A stretch of 64,000 bases of DNA from contig JBBBDQ010001270.1 of NCBI GenBank assembly GCA_037127315.1, positions 1,972,501-2,036,500 of the forward strand, in the 5' to 3' direction. Below, piece by piece: positions 44,610 through 54,947 of this stretch (position 1 is its first letter; every line of letters begins with the position of its first letter). The notes beneath the pieces are model-generated. The model ran no database searches, was not told the DNA's origin, and was given only the letters and a program-made list of their open reading frames with translations. This DNA comes from Ascarosepion bandense (lineage: Eukaryota > Mollusca > Cephalopoda > Sepiida > Sepiidae). The translations under genes were made by a program, and so were the position numbers.

Positions 44610-44945
44610 GGTTTTCTAGCCGTACTGATGAGCTGTGATATTTATGCAGTCGTCCGTCAATCTAGCACTTAGAAGAAATGGTAGTTTTTAAAAACAGTAG
44701 CTACTCTCTGTTATTCCCGTATTATTCTTCAGCAATGAACTGGACACTCTCGGCTACTAGCCTTTGTTTACATTGTGTATATAACAAGTTAAAATCTGCC
44801 TTTCTCAGCTGTGAGCTGATAGCTGAGGGGTAAAATCTCTGAATGTCAAATCGATCTAGTTTCAATCCCGACTGAAAGAAATAGGATATCTAGTTGTATT
44901 TATGAGCTATGATACAGGTAAGGAGGACTATGTGGATGGCTATAT
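44610..44945 (+). mobile_element. hammerhead retroelement, decayed two-site copy
   Basis: Contains CTGATGAG followed by CTGTGAT at 44625 (first, broken hammerhead core), a ~274-bp unit similar to 12690-12906 including tRNA-like boxes (44820-44830, 44859-44869), then a second core at 44899 in which the boxes have mutated (TTTATGA, GTAA) but the stem II ACAG and flanks still align to 12907-12963. It ends in (TA)n, as does the first copy. Confidence 0.65.
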
Positions 44946-44963
44946 ATATATATATATATATAT
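44946..44963. repeat. (TA)n microsatellite
   Basis: Directly follows the decayed hammerhead element. Confidence 0.9.
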
Positions 44964-44969
44964 AATCGT

Positions 44970-45510
44970 TTCACACCAAGCAAGGTGGTACCGCTACTGA
45001 TGCGTGGGAAACTACATAAAAGAGTAAAAGTTTAGGCATGAGGAGAATGAAGAGAAAGATGAACCAGTTATAGAGGGTGTCAGAGAAAGGGAAAGAGAAG
45101 GATGTGAATGCAGGAGTGAAGATAGTTGCTAAGGTAGAAAGAACAAGATACACGTCATGTTGTAGAAAGTACTGGAGTCAAGTGGACAAGAGATGGGAAT
45201 TGACATTTTATTTAAATTCCTGGAAGCTGTAGCCGTCACGAAAGCAAATATATGGAAGGGAGTTCCACAGGCGGGAAGTGCTAGAAAATAAGCTTGTGGT
45301 GTAGAACTGTCGACTACATTTGTTTGATTTAACTGTAAAAGTGTTGTTGCCAGTCTGGTTGCACGAGTAAATTCTTGTGGAGGGGGCACCAGTGACCTAA
45401 GTTCTTCCAAGCGGAGGCCATGAAAATATTTGTAGAAAAGACAGAAGGAAGCCACATCCCGCCTGTTAGAAAGTGGCTGGAGTCGAGCTACTAGGTCGGG
45501 ACCAATTATG
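44970..45510 (-). mobile_element. LINE2 (Jockey/CR1-like) 3' fragment
   Basis: Minus strand: IGPDLVARLQPLSNRRDVAS, FCLFYKYFHGLRLEELRSLV, PPPQEFTRATRLAT, then the 3' UTR to accttgcttggtgtgaaac. It lies just upstream (in plus coordinates) of the mGluR exon, inside its intron. Antisense to nothing: it is on the gene's strand. Confidence 0.85.
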
Positions 45511-45566
45511 TGTGTGCGTGTGATTATTACCATATACATAGGCTTATATCCAAAATTCAGACTTAC

Positions 45567-45810
45567 CTTCCCGGTGGATCTCCGTTTTCGTCAAAGTGGA
45601 CCTCTTCACCGAATTTACTCACAAACGAAGTGTTCATAAGGTATTTAAAATACAGCGATCCAGGCACCCTCTCCATAGCGGGACACATGCCGGGTTTTCC
45701 GCCGCAGAGGTCGTGTTGCATTGCATTAAGAGCGTACGCCATCGCGTAAATTGCTTTTCGAACAAAACCTAATTTGGCGTCTTGTTCGTAATCTACAATC
45801 TCTTCCTTAC
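45567..45810 (-). CDS. metabotropic glutamate receptor, internal exon (end of ligand-binding domain)
   Basis: This exon encodes 80 whole residues from the C-terminal part of the Venus-flytrap glutamate-binding domain of a family C G-protein-coupled receptor, which acts at the cell surface as a dimer. Visible hallmarks are AIYAMAYALNAMQHDLC, a second Cys in PGMCPAM (a Cys pair typical of this loop in mGluRs), and FGEEVHFDENGDPPGR, which matches the family's conserved FDENGD-PGRY segment. The acceptor is a T-rich tract ending in tgcag just above 45810. The donor is AAG followed by gtaagt (RC of 45561-45566). The exon is 244 nt: it opens with two bases completing a codon (phase-1 intron upstream) and ends with AG of an Arg codon (phase 2). 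The FDENGDPPGRYDIMNF wording looks closest to group I receptors (mGluR1/5), from memory of the family. Upstream exons were not found in the window. The open frame and clean sites argue for a functional gene. Confidence 0.93.
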
Positions 45811-45989
45811 CTGCAAAAAAAAAAAAAAGGAAAAACATAAAATAAAAAAGTAAAAATTTTCCAAACAAGCCGTATACGTGGCCTAAAGATAAAAAGTTTT
45901 AAGTTGTAATAGAAATGTTTTAAGAATATTTATTAATAAAAAGTAAAAACTACATACATTATTTTTATTTATTTATTTATTTTTTTTTT

Positions 45990-46790
45990 TTTACTCATTT
46001 CACCCCAAGCAAAGCATTTGCCATCGTTGCGCACGCGGTTACGTAGGGAAACGTGATGAGAAAGAGAGTTAGTTATAGGAAATGTCTGGAGGAGGGTAAT
46101 AAACGGATGAAAATACCGAGAATTGGAGTGGAGTAGATGGAAAAAGAGCATGAGAGAGAGGATGTGAGTTACTGAGAAAGGAGATATCTATTTTTCCACT
46201 TAAATTCCTGGAGATTGTAGCTGTTGGGGAAGCAAGTATATGGAATGGAATTCCACAGGAGGGAAGCTTTTAGAGTAGAAATTGCGATTACATTTTATCG
46301 GTTACACTGTAAAACGGTGGAACCTAGTTGCTAGTCTAGTAGCTCGTGTAAATTCATACCTAGTGGGCACCAGTGATCTAAATTCAGTCGAGCAGAAGCC
46401 GTGAAAGTATTTATAGAAGAGGCACAGAGAAGCCACATCACGCCGGTGAGATAGCGACGGCACCCGAGCTGCCAAGTCGGTATCGATCACATTACAGATT
46501 CTCGTTGGATTTTGTCAAGAACCCCGAGGTGAATAGCAGAGGCACCCGACCAGATGTAACAGCAGTATTCAATACACGGACGGATGGTAGATTTGTAAAT
46601 ATGCAGGATGGGCTCAGACGGGGAAAACTTCCTGACCTTGCACAGTGAACCGACCTTCTTATCAGCGGATTTAACAATGGATTCGATATAGTCATTTCAC
46701 TTGAGGTCCGCTGAGAGTGTGAGGCCATAGAAGCGTAGTGTTTTACTACCAGGGAGGCTAGCCTGTTCCATGCTAATGCGGGGTTAGGTA
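45990..46790 (-). mobile_element. LINE2 (Jockey/CR1-like) fragment
   Basis: From the 3' terminus (tttgcttggggtgaaatgagt) through a deleted SRLWNS region, DTDLAARVPSLSHRRDVASL, CLFYKYFHGFCSTEFRSLVP, to the RT thumb near 46780. The long minus frame at 46492-47040 partly overlaps it and is not a gene. Confidence 0.8.
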
Positions 46791-46794
46791 TATT

Positions 46795-47385
46795 TTTTTT
46801 TAATCGTATCACCCCGAGCAAGGCGGTAACGCCACTGATGTGCAGGGGGCTACGTAATAGTGAAAAGATTGGAAAAGAGAAAGCCGTAAACCACATCCTA
46901 AACAGGGAACAAGGGATGAGCCTCTTAACCTGTTCAATAGACGTGGGTGGAGTGTGAACCGGGCGATAGATAGATCTATCTACTCCAATTGAAAAAAATA
47001 ACAAAATGAGAAGATTGGAGAAGAGAAAGCCGGAAACCACATCCTAAACAGGGAACAAGGGATGAGCCCCTTAACCTGTTCAATAGGCGTGGGTGGAGTG
47101 TGAACTGGGCGATAGATAGATAGATCTATCTACTCCAATTGAAAAAAAAAGTGGGAAGATTGGAGAAGAGAAAGCCGGAAGCCACATCCTAAACAGGGAA
47201 CAAGGGATGAGCTTCTTCACCTGTTCAATAGACGTTGGTGGAGTGTGAACCGGGCGATAGATAGATCTATCTACTCCAATTGAAAAAAAAACAAAGTGGG
47301 AAGATTGGAGAAGAGAAAGCCGGAAGCCACATCCTAAACAGGGAACAAGGGATGAGCTTCTTCACCTGTTCAATAGACGTGACGT
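46795..47385. repeat. ~146-bp tandem repeat, about 4 units
   Basis: Marker gaagattggagaagagaaag occurs at about 46864, 47010, 47156 and 47300. Each unit includes gatagatagatctatctac, itself a palindrome around AGATCT, and aaacagggaacaagggatga. It begins inside a LINE2 3' tail (aatcgtatcaccccgagcaa). Confidence 0.85.
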
Positions 47386-47429
47386 ATTTATCTAATTTTG
47401 TAATAAATTTAGAAGCGCAGTACTAGATT

Positions 47430-47735
47430 GGCGGCGAGGTCTCCTAAATTTACACCTGAGTTGACTAAATTTAACCCTATGTTCTATGCTAACAGTTTCG
47501 ATCTCCGCACTACTCATTTGTGAAACGCCCTATCGGCTCCATGCTTTCCAGTCAAATTTAATGCGCAAATATTTAAATGAAGCGTCAATCGCTATCTGCT
47601 ATCCTGATTACCCTTCCTCTGTTTTCACGTCTTAGTAAATGTTTCCGATTTCTAACTCTTCTACAACCAGTAACACCTCGTGTCTCAGTGACTTTTTACC
47701 TTGCTAGGGACGAAATCGATTAAAAGAAATTAATA
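47430..47735 (+). mobile_element. LINE2-related 3' fragment, diverged subfamily
   Basis: Ends ttgctagggacgaaatcgat then taaaag, a variant of the LINE2 terminus. Upstream reads like the RLWNxLP-KFNAQIFK region. A related start (gttctatgctaatagtttc) is at the right edge of the window (63979). Confidence 0.6.
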
Positions 47736-47931
47736 ATAAAATTGAATTCAATAACAACCCAGTTTTGTTAACTGTAATAATGTTTTCTTCAATTAAATGC
47801 AAAAAAAGTATTTTATTTACACTTGCACTCAAAGTAAGTAGATAACTCCACCCAAAACGCAAGGGGCTGCTAGAAGCGGAAGAGAATAAGAAAACATTTG
47901 TGAGAAGAAGGAAATAAAATAGCAGGCAGTA

Positions 47932-48024
47932 AGGGAGACGTGGAGATCCATGATCGCCTACGTCCTGAAGGGACAGGGCACATAGAAGAAGAAGAAGAAG
48001 AAGAAGAAGAAGAAGAAGAAGAAG
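47932..48024 (+). mobile_element. RTE-like LINE, ultra-short 3' end with (GAA)n tail
   Basis: Only the last ~65 bp of the LINE (agggagacgtggagatccatg to gggcacatag) followed by about twelve gaa units. A strongly 5'-truncated insertion. Confidence 0.85.
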
Positions 48025-48029
48025 ACAAA

Positions 48030-48290
48030 CGATAATTATTAATTTCCATTTAAGTTACGGTATTTACATTATTCGGACTATTGTCCTCATCTTGGTTGCC
48101 ATTTGTATGACATTTTGGCCGTTGTGTGCTCCAGCCTTCTTCAGGTGATAGAAATTTCGAGCCGATCCCTTTATTACAATCACTGGGATATATAAACTTC
48201 ATTCCTCGCGTAGTAGTACCTCTTCTGGTAGTCATGAATTATCTCCCTCTAACCCTGTAAGTTACTTGTTCACCACAGATGTAGCCTGGT
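48030..48290 (-). mobile_element. PLE-like terminal repeat, subfamily 3
   Basis: Minus strand carries cctgaagaaggctggagcac, acaacggccaaaatgtc and ggacaatagtccgaataatg blocks, shared with the inverted pair at 61755-62190. The CTGAAGA box and AACGGCC are reminiscent of the hairpin motifs in the other PLE copies. Confidence 0.5.
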
Positions 48291-48654
48291 ATTGAACTCA
48301 CAACACTTTCGGTCAGGTCACAGGAACTAATCAATGGCACAAGGTCAAAATTGGGAAGCACCCAGTGAAGATCAAACTCACTGGTCAGTTTTAACCATTT
48401 TATGACGGAGTATTCGCTGCTATTCATTATGCTTCTATGAAATTTCAGCTAATTGCTTTCTGATTGTTCAGTTTGCTTAAGATTTATAGTTAGTATTTTC
48501 TTTTCTTTTTCACTACCGTTTCCTGTCAAGACAGTGCTGTCTGCGAAGGCTATGCTTTCAAGATCTTGTTTGTAGCCGTTAATACATTTAAAATGCATCG
48601 GCAAACCTAACATCGAATGTATTTGTGGTGGATAGAAAAATTAAAATTAAAATT
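48291..48654. other. no recognised gene
   Basis: 48430-48600 has weak minus-strand RTE-like traces (ctttctgattgttcagtttg; ctgtctgcgaaggctatgct). Too degraded for a firm call. Confidence 0.35.
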
Positions 48655-50310
48655 AAGTCTACCATCCGTGCATTGAATATTGATGCCATATCTGATGCCA
48701 TATCTGGTCTGGTCCTCTTGCTATCCACCTCGGTGTCCTCGACCGAATCCAACGGTGAATCTATGCAATGTGATCGATCCGACTTGGCAGCTTAGGGATA
48801 CAGTCAACTTTCTCACCGACGCAGTGTGGCTTCCCTGTCTCTCTTCTACAAACCTTTTTCCGCGGCTTCTGCTCCGATGAACTTGGCTCACTGGTACCCC
48901 CCTTTATACGAATTTCCTCGACCGAATCCAACGGAGAATCTGTAATGTGATCGATCCCGACTTGGCAGCAAGGATACGGTCACGCTTTCTCACCGACGCA
49001 GTGTGGCTTCCCTGTCTCTCTTCTACAAATACTTTCTAAGCTTCTGCTCCGATGAACTTAGCTCGCTGTTCCAACCCCCTTCACGAATTTCTCGACCGAA
49101 TCCAACGGAGAATCTGTAATGTGATCGATCTCGACTTGGCAGCAAGGATACGATGCTTCTCACCGACCGCAGTGTGGCTTCCCTGTCTCTCTTCTACAAA
49201 TACTTTCACATAGCTTCTGCTCCGATGAACTTAGCTCACTGGTACCCACTTTATACGAATTTCCTCGACCGAATCCAACGGAGAATCTGTAATGTGATCG
49301 ATCCCGACTTGGCAGCAAGGATACAGTCGCTTTCTCACCGACGCAGTGTGGCTTCCCTGTCTCTCTTCTACAAATACTTTCACGGCTTCTGCTCCGATGA
49401 ACTTAGCTCACTGGTACCCTTTATGCAGATTTCCTCTGACCGAATCCAGCTGATCTGTAATGTGATCGATCCCGACTTGGCAACAAGGATACAGTCGCTT
49501 TCTCACCGACGCAGTGTGGCTTCCTGTCTCTCTTCTACAAATACTTTTTCAGCTTCTGCTCCGATGAACTGGCGCCTCTTTTGGTACCCCTTTATACGAT
49601 TTCCTCGACCAAAATCAACGGAGAATCTGTAATGTGATCGATCCCGACTTGGCAGCAAGGATACAGTCGCTTTCTCACCGACGCAGTGTGGCTTCCCTGT
49701 CTCTCTTCTACAAATACTTTCACGGCTTCTGCTCCGATGAACTTAGCTCACTGGTACCCCCTTTATACGAATTTCCTCGACCGAATCCAACGGAGAATCT
49801 GTAATGTGATCGATCCCGAGTTGGCAGCAAGGATACAGTCGGTTTCTCACCGACGCAGTGTGGCTTCCTGTCTCTCTTCTACAAATACTTTCACGGCTTC
49901 TGCTCCGATGAACTTAGCTCACTGGTACCCCCTTTATACGAATTTCCTCGAGCCACAAGATTAGCAACTAGGTCCCATCCTTTTACTGTGAAGCCAATAA
50001 ATTGTAAACACAAATTCCATTCCATCAGCTTCTTTTCTCGCACTTCCCGGCTGTGGAATTCTCTTCCGCATACTTGCTTTCCTGACAGTTACAATCTCCA
50101 AGAATTTAAATGTAAAGTCAATAGTCATCTCCTATCTCACTGACTCACATCCTCTCTCTCATGCTTTTCTACATCCACCCCACTCTCATCAGTATTTTCT
50201 TCCCTCTCCTACTCTCTTCCTGACACCCCCTGCAACCTCTCACTTCTCAACATTCCTCCTATGCACAACAATGGCAGTAAAATGCCTTGCTTGGGGCGAC
50301 ACGATTAAAA
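48655..50310 (+). mobile_element. LINE2 (Jockey/CR1-like) with internally amplified segment and 3' end
   Basis: Starts with the CIEYCCHIWSGPLAIHLGVL-like region, continues into a 172-bp tandem array (48743-49960), then the unique part (TRLATRSHPFTV-like, SFFSRTSRLWNS-like) and the terminus gcttggggcgacacgattaaaa near 50307. The ORF is broken by the array and indels. Confidence 0.87.
48743..49960 (+). repeat. 172-bp tandem array of LINE2 coding sequence, 7 units
   Basis: Units start at ggagaatctgtaatgtgatc near 48750, 48930, 49106, 49279, 49448, 49619 and 49792; the cleanest spacing is 172 bp. Each encodes RICNVIDPDLAARIQSLSHR then SVASLSLFYKYF and a DELSSLVP region. 172 is not a multiple of three, so each unit shifts frame. 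Unit-specific indels show separate ageing. Confidence 0.9.
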
Positions 50311-50560
50311 AAAAAACTCTCTCCTCTTCTTCACTTCTATAAAAAATTCAAAATGACGTATGAAATCATGATTTTGCCGAATAGAAAAAGGATTGACCTC
50401 ATACTGAAAAAATAACGAAGTCGGATTTCGCGATCAGATTTTAAATTTATTTTCTAACCAATGAAGGGAAGCGATTTGCAAAACTTAAAGAAAAGTTAGT
50501 GATCCAGTGTGAAAAAAGAAACACGAAATTTCATTTGAGTGCGAGAGGGCTACTGAAAAT
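50311..50560 (+). repeat. interspersed repeat R5, partial
   Basis: Shares aaaatgacgtatgaaatcat and tttctaaccaatgaa blocks with 30060-30250. Directly follows a LINE2 tail. Confidence 0.6.
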
Positions 50561-50751
50561 TATTTTAACATTGAAACTGACTAAAAGCAAAAACAGTCAA
50601 AACTATGTTCATTGACAATACTAGTAAAGCTTTCATGGTTTACAATTTTAATTTTCTATTGTATGTTTATTCATTATGAAGTTAATGATTGAATCGTCTC
50701 CTTGTAAGTTCGTCTACGACAGCAGTTACTCTATTGCACTGATACATACTT

Positions 50752-50998
50752 CAGCTTCTTCTTTCTCAATGTGCCGTGTCCCTTCAGGACGTAAGGGATC
50801 ATGGCCATCCACATCTCCCTATCTCTAGTGGCTCTTCACACGCTTTCTTATATTACCCCTTTTAAATCCTGCTCATCCATTCATTTGCTAAAGCCCATCA
50901 AGTATGCTTTCCTCTGTCTCACTTTTCCTCTATCTGACTTATGAGTATCAGGTTCTCTAAGTCCTCCTTTCTCATTACATATCCCCGGAACTTCAGCT
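50752..50998 (-). mobile_element. RTE-like LINE 3' fragment
   Basis: Starts cttcagcttcttctttctca with gtgccgtgtcccttcaggac (RC of the LINE terminus) and runs about 245 bp into the FLGHxMRKExLENL region. 5' truncated. Confidence 0.82.
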
Positions 50999-51034
50999 TA
51001 ACAACTTAAAAAAATTGTCACAACAATCATATGT

Positions 51035-51490
51035 AAGAATGCAAGTCTTTATTAAATACAGCTGCCATATCTGGTCGGGTGCTCCTGCTACCCCTCTAGG
51101 GCTCCTTGACAAAATCCAACGGAGAATATGTAATGTGATCGATCCCGACTTGGCAGCTCAGATGCAGTCACTTTCTCACCTGCACAATGTGGCTTCCCTG
51201 TGTCTCTTCCACAAATACTTTCACGGTTTCTGCTCCGATGAACTTAGCTCACTAGTGCCCTCTATATATGAATTTACTCGAGCCACAAGGTTAGCAACTA
51301 GGTTCCACCCTTTTAATGTGAAACCAATAAAATGTAAACGCAACTTCTACTCTAACAGCTTTTTTTCTCGCACTTCCCGCCTGTGGAATTTCCTTCCGTT
51401 TACCTGCTTCCCCGACAGCTACAATATCCAGGAATTGAAATGTAAAGTCAATAGTCGTCTCCTATCTCGTTGAGTTGCATCCTCTCTCTC
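51035..51490 (+). mobile_element. LINE2 (Jockey/CR1-like) C-terminal ORF fragment, open 152 codons
   Basis: The cleanest C-terminus of the family: YSCHIWSGAPATPLGLLDKI, RRICNVIDPDLAAQMQSLSH, FHKYFHGFCSDELSSLVP, FTRATRLATRFHPFNV, SFFSRTSRLWNFLPFTCFP, NSRLLSR-stop. This conserved tail domain follows the RT in Jockey/CR1-type elements. The RT domain itself is missing here. Confidence 0.9.
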
Positions 51491-51689
51491 ATATCAGGAG
51501 ATGAGAAGATACAGGCAAATACTGCGGAAAGAGCAGCGGAAAAGGAAGTTCGATAATAGTAGTTGTATTGAAAGGAATACGCTAAAGAATGAGAAAACAT
51601 CTACAAATAGTGGGAGAAGAGGGGAGGAAAGAGAAAAAAGATAATTGTAGTTGTATTTTGAAAGGTAAGGGAGGGAATGAGGTAATGGC

Positions 51690-52305
51690 CATTTATGGTC
51701 AGATGCCCCTGGCGTTCTCCTCAGTATTCTTGACAGGCTCCAAAGGAGAGTTTGCAATGTGATAGGTACTGATCTGGCAGCTCGACTGCAGCCACTTCCC
51801 CATCGTAGAAATGTGGCCTCCCTTTGTCTGTTCTATAAATACTTTCATGGCTTCTGCTCAGACGAACTTAAGTCACTGATGCCTCCTCAACAGGTGTTTA
51901 CTCGTGCAACCAGACTGGCAACTGGGTCCCACCCATTCACAGTCAGGTTAGCCAAATGCAGACGACAATTCTACTCCTGCAGCTTCTTCTCTCGCACTTC
52001 CCGCCTGTGGAACTCGCTCCCGTATTCTTGCTTTCCTGACGGCTACAACCTCCAGAAATTTAAATGCTAAATCAATACTCATTTACTAACCACTGGACTC
52101 TAGCTCTCTCCCCACCGCTGTATAACCTTCCCTTTCTCTCCACATATGTATCTGTCATCGCACCTGCTTTCTCAGCTTTCTATTGTTCCTTTCTAACTAG
52201 TTTGTACTCCTCACTCTTTTCTAATTAATCTTTTTACATTTATGGAGCCCCCTGCACATCAGTGGCGTTTCCGCCTTGCTCGGGGTGAAATGATTAAAAA
52301 AAATG
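51690..52305 (+). mobile_element. LINE2 (Jockey/CR1-like) 3' fragment, young
   Basis: Reads IGTDLAARLQPLPHRRNVAS, LCLFYKYFHGFCSDELKSLM, PPQQVFTRATRLATGSHPFT and SFFSRTSRLWNSLPYSCFP, then the 3' UTR and the tgctcggggtgaaatgatta terminus. 51866-52300 is almost identical to 29068-29505. Confidence 0.92.
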
Positions 52306-52550
52306 GATAATCGTAGAAGTATTGGACGGGATAAATGAGGTAATGGGAAGATTCCTGTAAAGAGAAGTAAGAGCTATGTTCCTTTCTCCGTCCACTCCAT
52401 TCTTATCAGTAGTCTCATCCTTCTTTTACCCACTTCCTGAAACTCCCTGTAACCTGTCAATCTTTCTTATAACTTTTCTCCTATGTAACCCCCTGCACAC
52501 TAGTGGCAGTAGACTGCCTTGCTTTGGGCGATATGATTAAAAAAAACGTT
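52306..52550 (+). mobile_element. LINE2 3' UTR/tail fragment plus linker
   Basis: ggataatcgtagaagtattg then ggacgggataaatgaggtaa then a LINE2 3' tail (tgctttgggcgatatgatta). The same arrangement appears on the minus strand at 60985-61204, so the two blocks share an ancestor. Confidence 0.75.
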
Positions 52551-52649
52551 AGAATTGTCGGGATACCACGTGTACTGCACTAGTGGTGTTTCCCTAGACA
52601 AAACAACCTGATGGGGCTTAACCCTATCCAGACTGGCTTTGAATTAAGA

Positions 52650-52845
52650 GTTATCTTTCTCCTAGACCGGTTGGCAACAAAGGTTAAAGAACCCAGTCTG
52701 TTCTGCTATTTAACCATAGCTGGGGGAGATTGTTTTTTCTCTCAAGTGTATTAGCACGTAATGGAATGTAATGAACTCGAATGGAATTCGAACTTGCAGT
52801 CCATTACTACACTGCGCTTCCAGCTCCGCCACTCTGAAGTAAGGG
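52650..52845 (-). mobile_element. SINE family A, diverged
   Basis: Minus strand: box A-like region, gaattccattcgagttcat, ttatttaacc and ccaaccggtctagg blocks are recognisable but altered. The tail is missing. Confidence 0.65.
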
Positions 52846-53029
52846 GTATAAATGAAAAGATAAAAGATTGCGAGGTTTTCTATTTCGATGAAGCAGAGAT
52901 TACAAGCATGAGAGATTTGTCGTCTCATTTATTTTCATTTTCTTTCTTTCTTCGTTTTTTTTTTTTTTTTAGTTCATTTCTCTTGAATAGACATTTCTTT
53001 ATGAGTCGACTTTTTACACTGATCATTTG

Positions 53030-53685
53030 AAAAAGAGGAGACCAATATGTCAACTGCAGGTTGGAGAATCTAAAATAAAACAAGTAAAAAAATTCAAATA
53101 CTTGGGAACTGTCTTGACAGAGGATGGAAAATGCGACATGGAGATTCAAAGACGCATTGGCATGGAACAAAGACGCATTTCAGAAGCTAACCAAAATACT
53201 GAAAGACAGGAAAATCTCGTAATAAACAAAGAAAAGAGTGCTGGATGTCTATGTGATATCTGTCCTTCTGTATGGAAGTGAATGCTGGACGATCTCATCA
53301 AAGATGAAGTACAGACAGCAGAAATGTAGTTTTACAGAAGGATGTTGAGGATACCATGGACAGAGCACGTGTGCAACGATGAGGTGTTGGAAAGGATGCA
53401 AACGAGAAGAAAACTGATAATAAATATCAGGAGGAGGCAAATGAGGTTCGTGAGACACGTAATAAGGAAAGAGGGGCTGGAGAACTTGATACTCATAGGT
53501 TGGAAAAATGGAAGAAGAGACAGGAGAAAGCAGTGTGATACGCACTTGTTAGATCTGAGCAAATGGTTGACGGAGCGGGGCTTAGAAGAGATACCAAGAG
53601 AAAAATTACTAAGAGTGACAAGAGACAGAGCCAAGTGATCACCTACGTCCTTAAGGGACACGGCACATGAAGAAGAAGAAATGAA
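53030..53685 (+). mobile_element. RTE-like LINE 3' fragment, older subfamily
   Basis: QLQVGESKIKQVKKFKYLGT, VLTEDGKCDMEIQRRIGM, then frameshifts, then LRIPWTEHVCNDEVLERM, TRRKLIINIRRRQMRFV, with the terminus ggcacatgaagaagaagaa. Confidence 0.87.
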
Positions 53686-53765
53686 TAAAAAAGCCTAAGA
53701 GCTCATATTTTACATATATTTTCTTTTTGTCTCTTTTTTATTAGATCATTCTCTTTTCCATATGC

Positions 53766-54065
53766 GTTTTGGTTATCGACTCGATACAACAAATCGGGGT
53801 GCAGAGTTCGAATTCCAGTTGAATTCTTTGCATTTACCTACGCACAAATACCCTTCAGAAATTTATTAATCTGTCTCTTCCCTCCAGTTATGGGTTAAAT
53901 AATAGGACAGATTGGGTTCTATATATCGTCTTGGATGGCAACCAGTCTACCCCAGAAAGCAATGGCAACATATTGCGGGATAATCGCCTGCCCAGTCAGT
54001 CATATCTAATTCGAGACATGATCGCCCAAAGCATGTATCACGTAAGGCACTTAACTGACTGACTC
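53766..54065 (+). mobile_element. SINE family A
   Basis: From cgttttggttatcgactcg to cacttaactgactgactc with all central blocks; A box eroded, hairpin partly eroded (tcatatctaattcgagacatg). Confidence 0.85.
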
Positions 54066-54074
54066 TTTTCCAAG

Positions 54075-54125
54075 TGTTAATAATAATAATAGTAATAATA
54101 ATTAATAGTAATAATAATAATAATG
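54075..54125. repeat. (TAA)n microsatellite
   Basis: Imperfect taa/tag run. Confidence 0.9.
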
Positions 54126-54179
54126 ATTACCAGATAGTAAGATCGTAACTTATTATTTTTGCTTTCATTTCTTTCTTTT

Positions 54180-54454
54180 AATAACTAGTCATATGGCTTT
54201 CTTTCTTTCTTTTTTCTTTCTTTCTTTTACGTTGTCATCTTCCTTCTTTTTTCTTTTTCTCTTTCCTCGTTACGTCATTTTTTCTGATTTTTTCTTTGTG
54301 GTTCATTATTTTCTTTATGGTTTCATTATTTTTCCTTCTTTTTTTATCTGTTTATTTTTGTTTTTCTTTTATCTTTCATTCCTTCCCTCTTTCATCTATA
54401 TTGTTATGTGCCTTTCTTTCTTTTTGTTTTTCATATTGTCATCTCCCATTCTTC

Positions 54455-54485
<31 letters not shown>

Positions 54486-54540
54486 AGTATTCAACCAGAC
54501 CCCTGTCTGATCTTCTTTCTCTTTCTTTCTCTCTTTCGTC

Positions 54541-54595
<55 letters not shown>

Positions 54596-54843
54596 TGTAT
54601 TCACCACGATCCTGTCTGATCTTCTTTCTTTCTTACTTTCATTCTTTCTTTCTTTCTTTCTTATTATTTACCTCGATCCTGTCTGATCTTCTTTCTTTCT
54701 TTCTTTCTTTCTTTCTTTGTATTCACCCCGATCCTGTCTGATCTTCTTTCTTTTTTTCTTTCTTTCTTTCTTTCTTAGTATTCAACCAGACCCCTGTCTG
54801 ATCTTCTTTCTTTCTTTCTTTCTCTTTCTTTCGTTTCTTTCTC

Positions 54844-54883
<40 letters not shown>

Positions 54884-54909
54884 AGTATTCACCCAGACCC
54901 CTGTCTGAT

Positions 54910-54947
<38 letters not shown>

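Larger units (their letters stand above)
35094..45566 (-). other. 10,473-bp mGluR intron (phase 2)
   Basis: The intron is defined by the two exons: GTAAGT donor at its 5' end (45566) and TTTTTTCAG acceptor at its 3' end (35094). It holds the 78-bp satellite, a pogo/Tigger-like end, an RTE-like LINE fragment (antisense to the gene), two MITEs (one split by a SINE), Penelope-like pieces, LINE2 fragments, several (TA)n tracts and a decayed hammerhead element. No further exon was recognised inside it. Confidence 0.9.

Noticed and set aside
46492..47040. 182-codon minus-strand frame as a gene
   Set aside because: Spans a LINE2 fragment and a tandem repeat. The readable part is out of the LINE2 coding frame or degenerate, and no family motif was seen.
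48239..48427. Minus-strand 62-residue frame as an upstream mGluR exon
   Set aside because: No ligand-binding-domain motif, and no donor at the required phase 1 was recognised.
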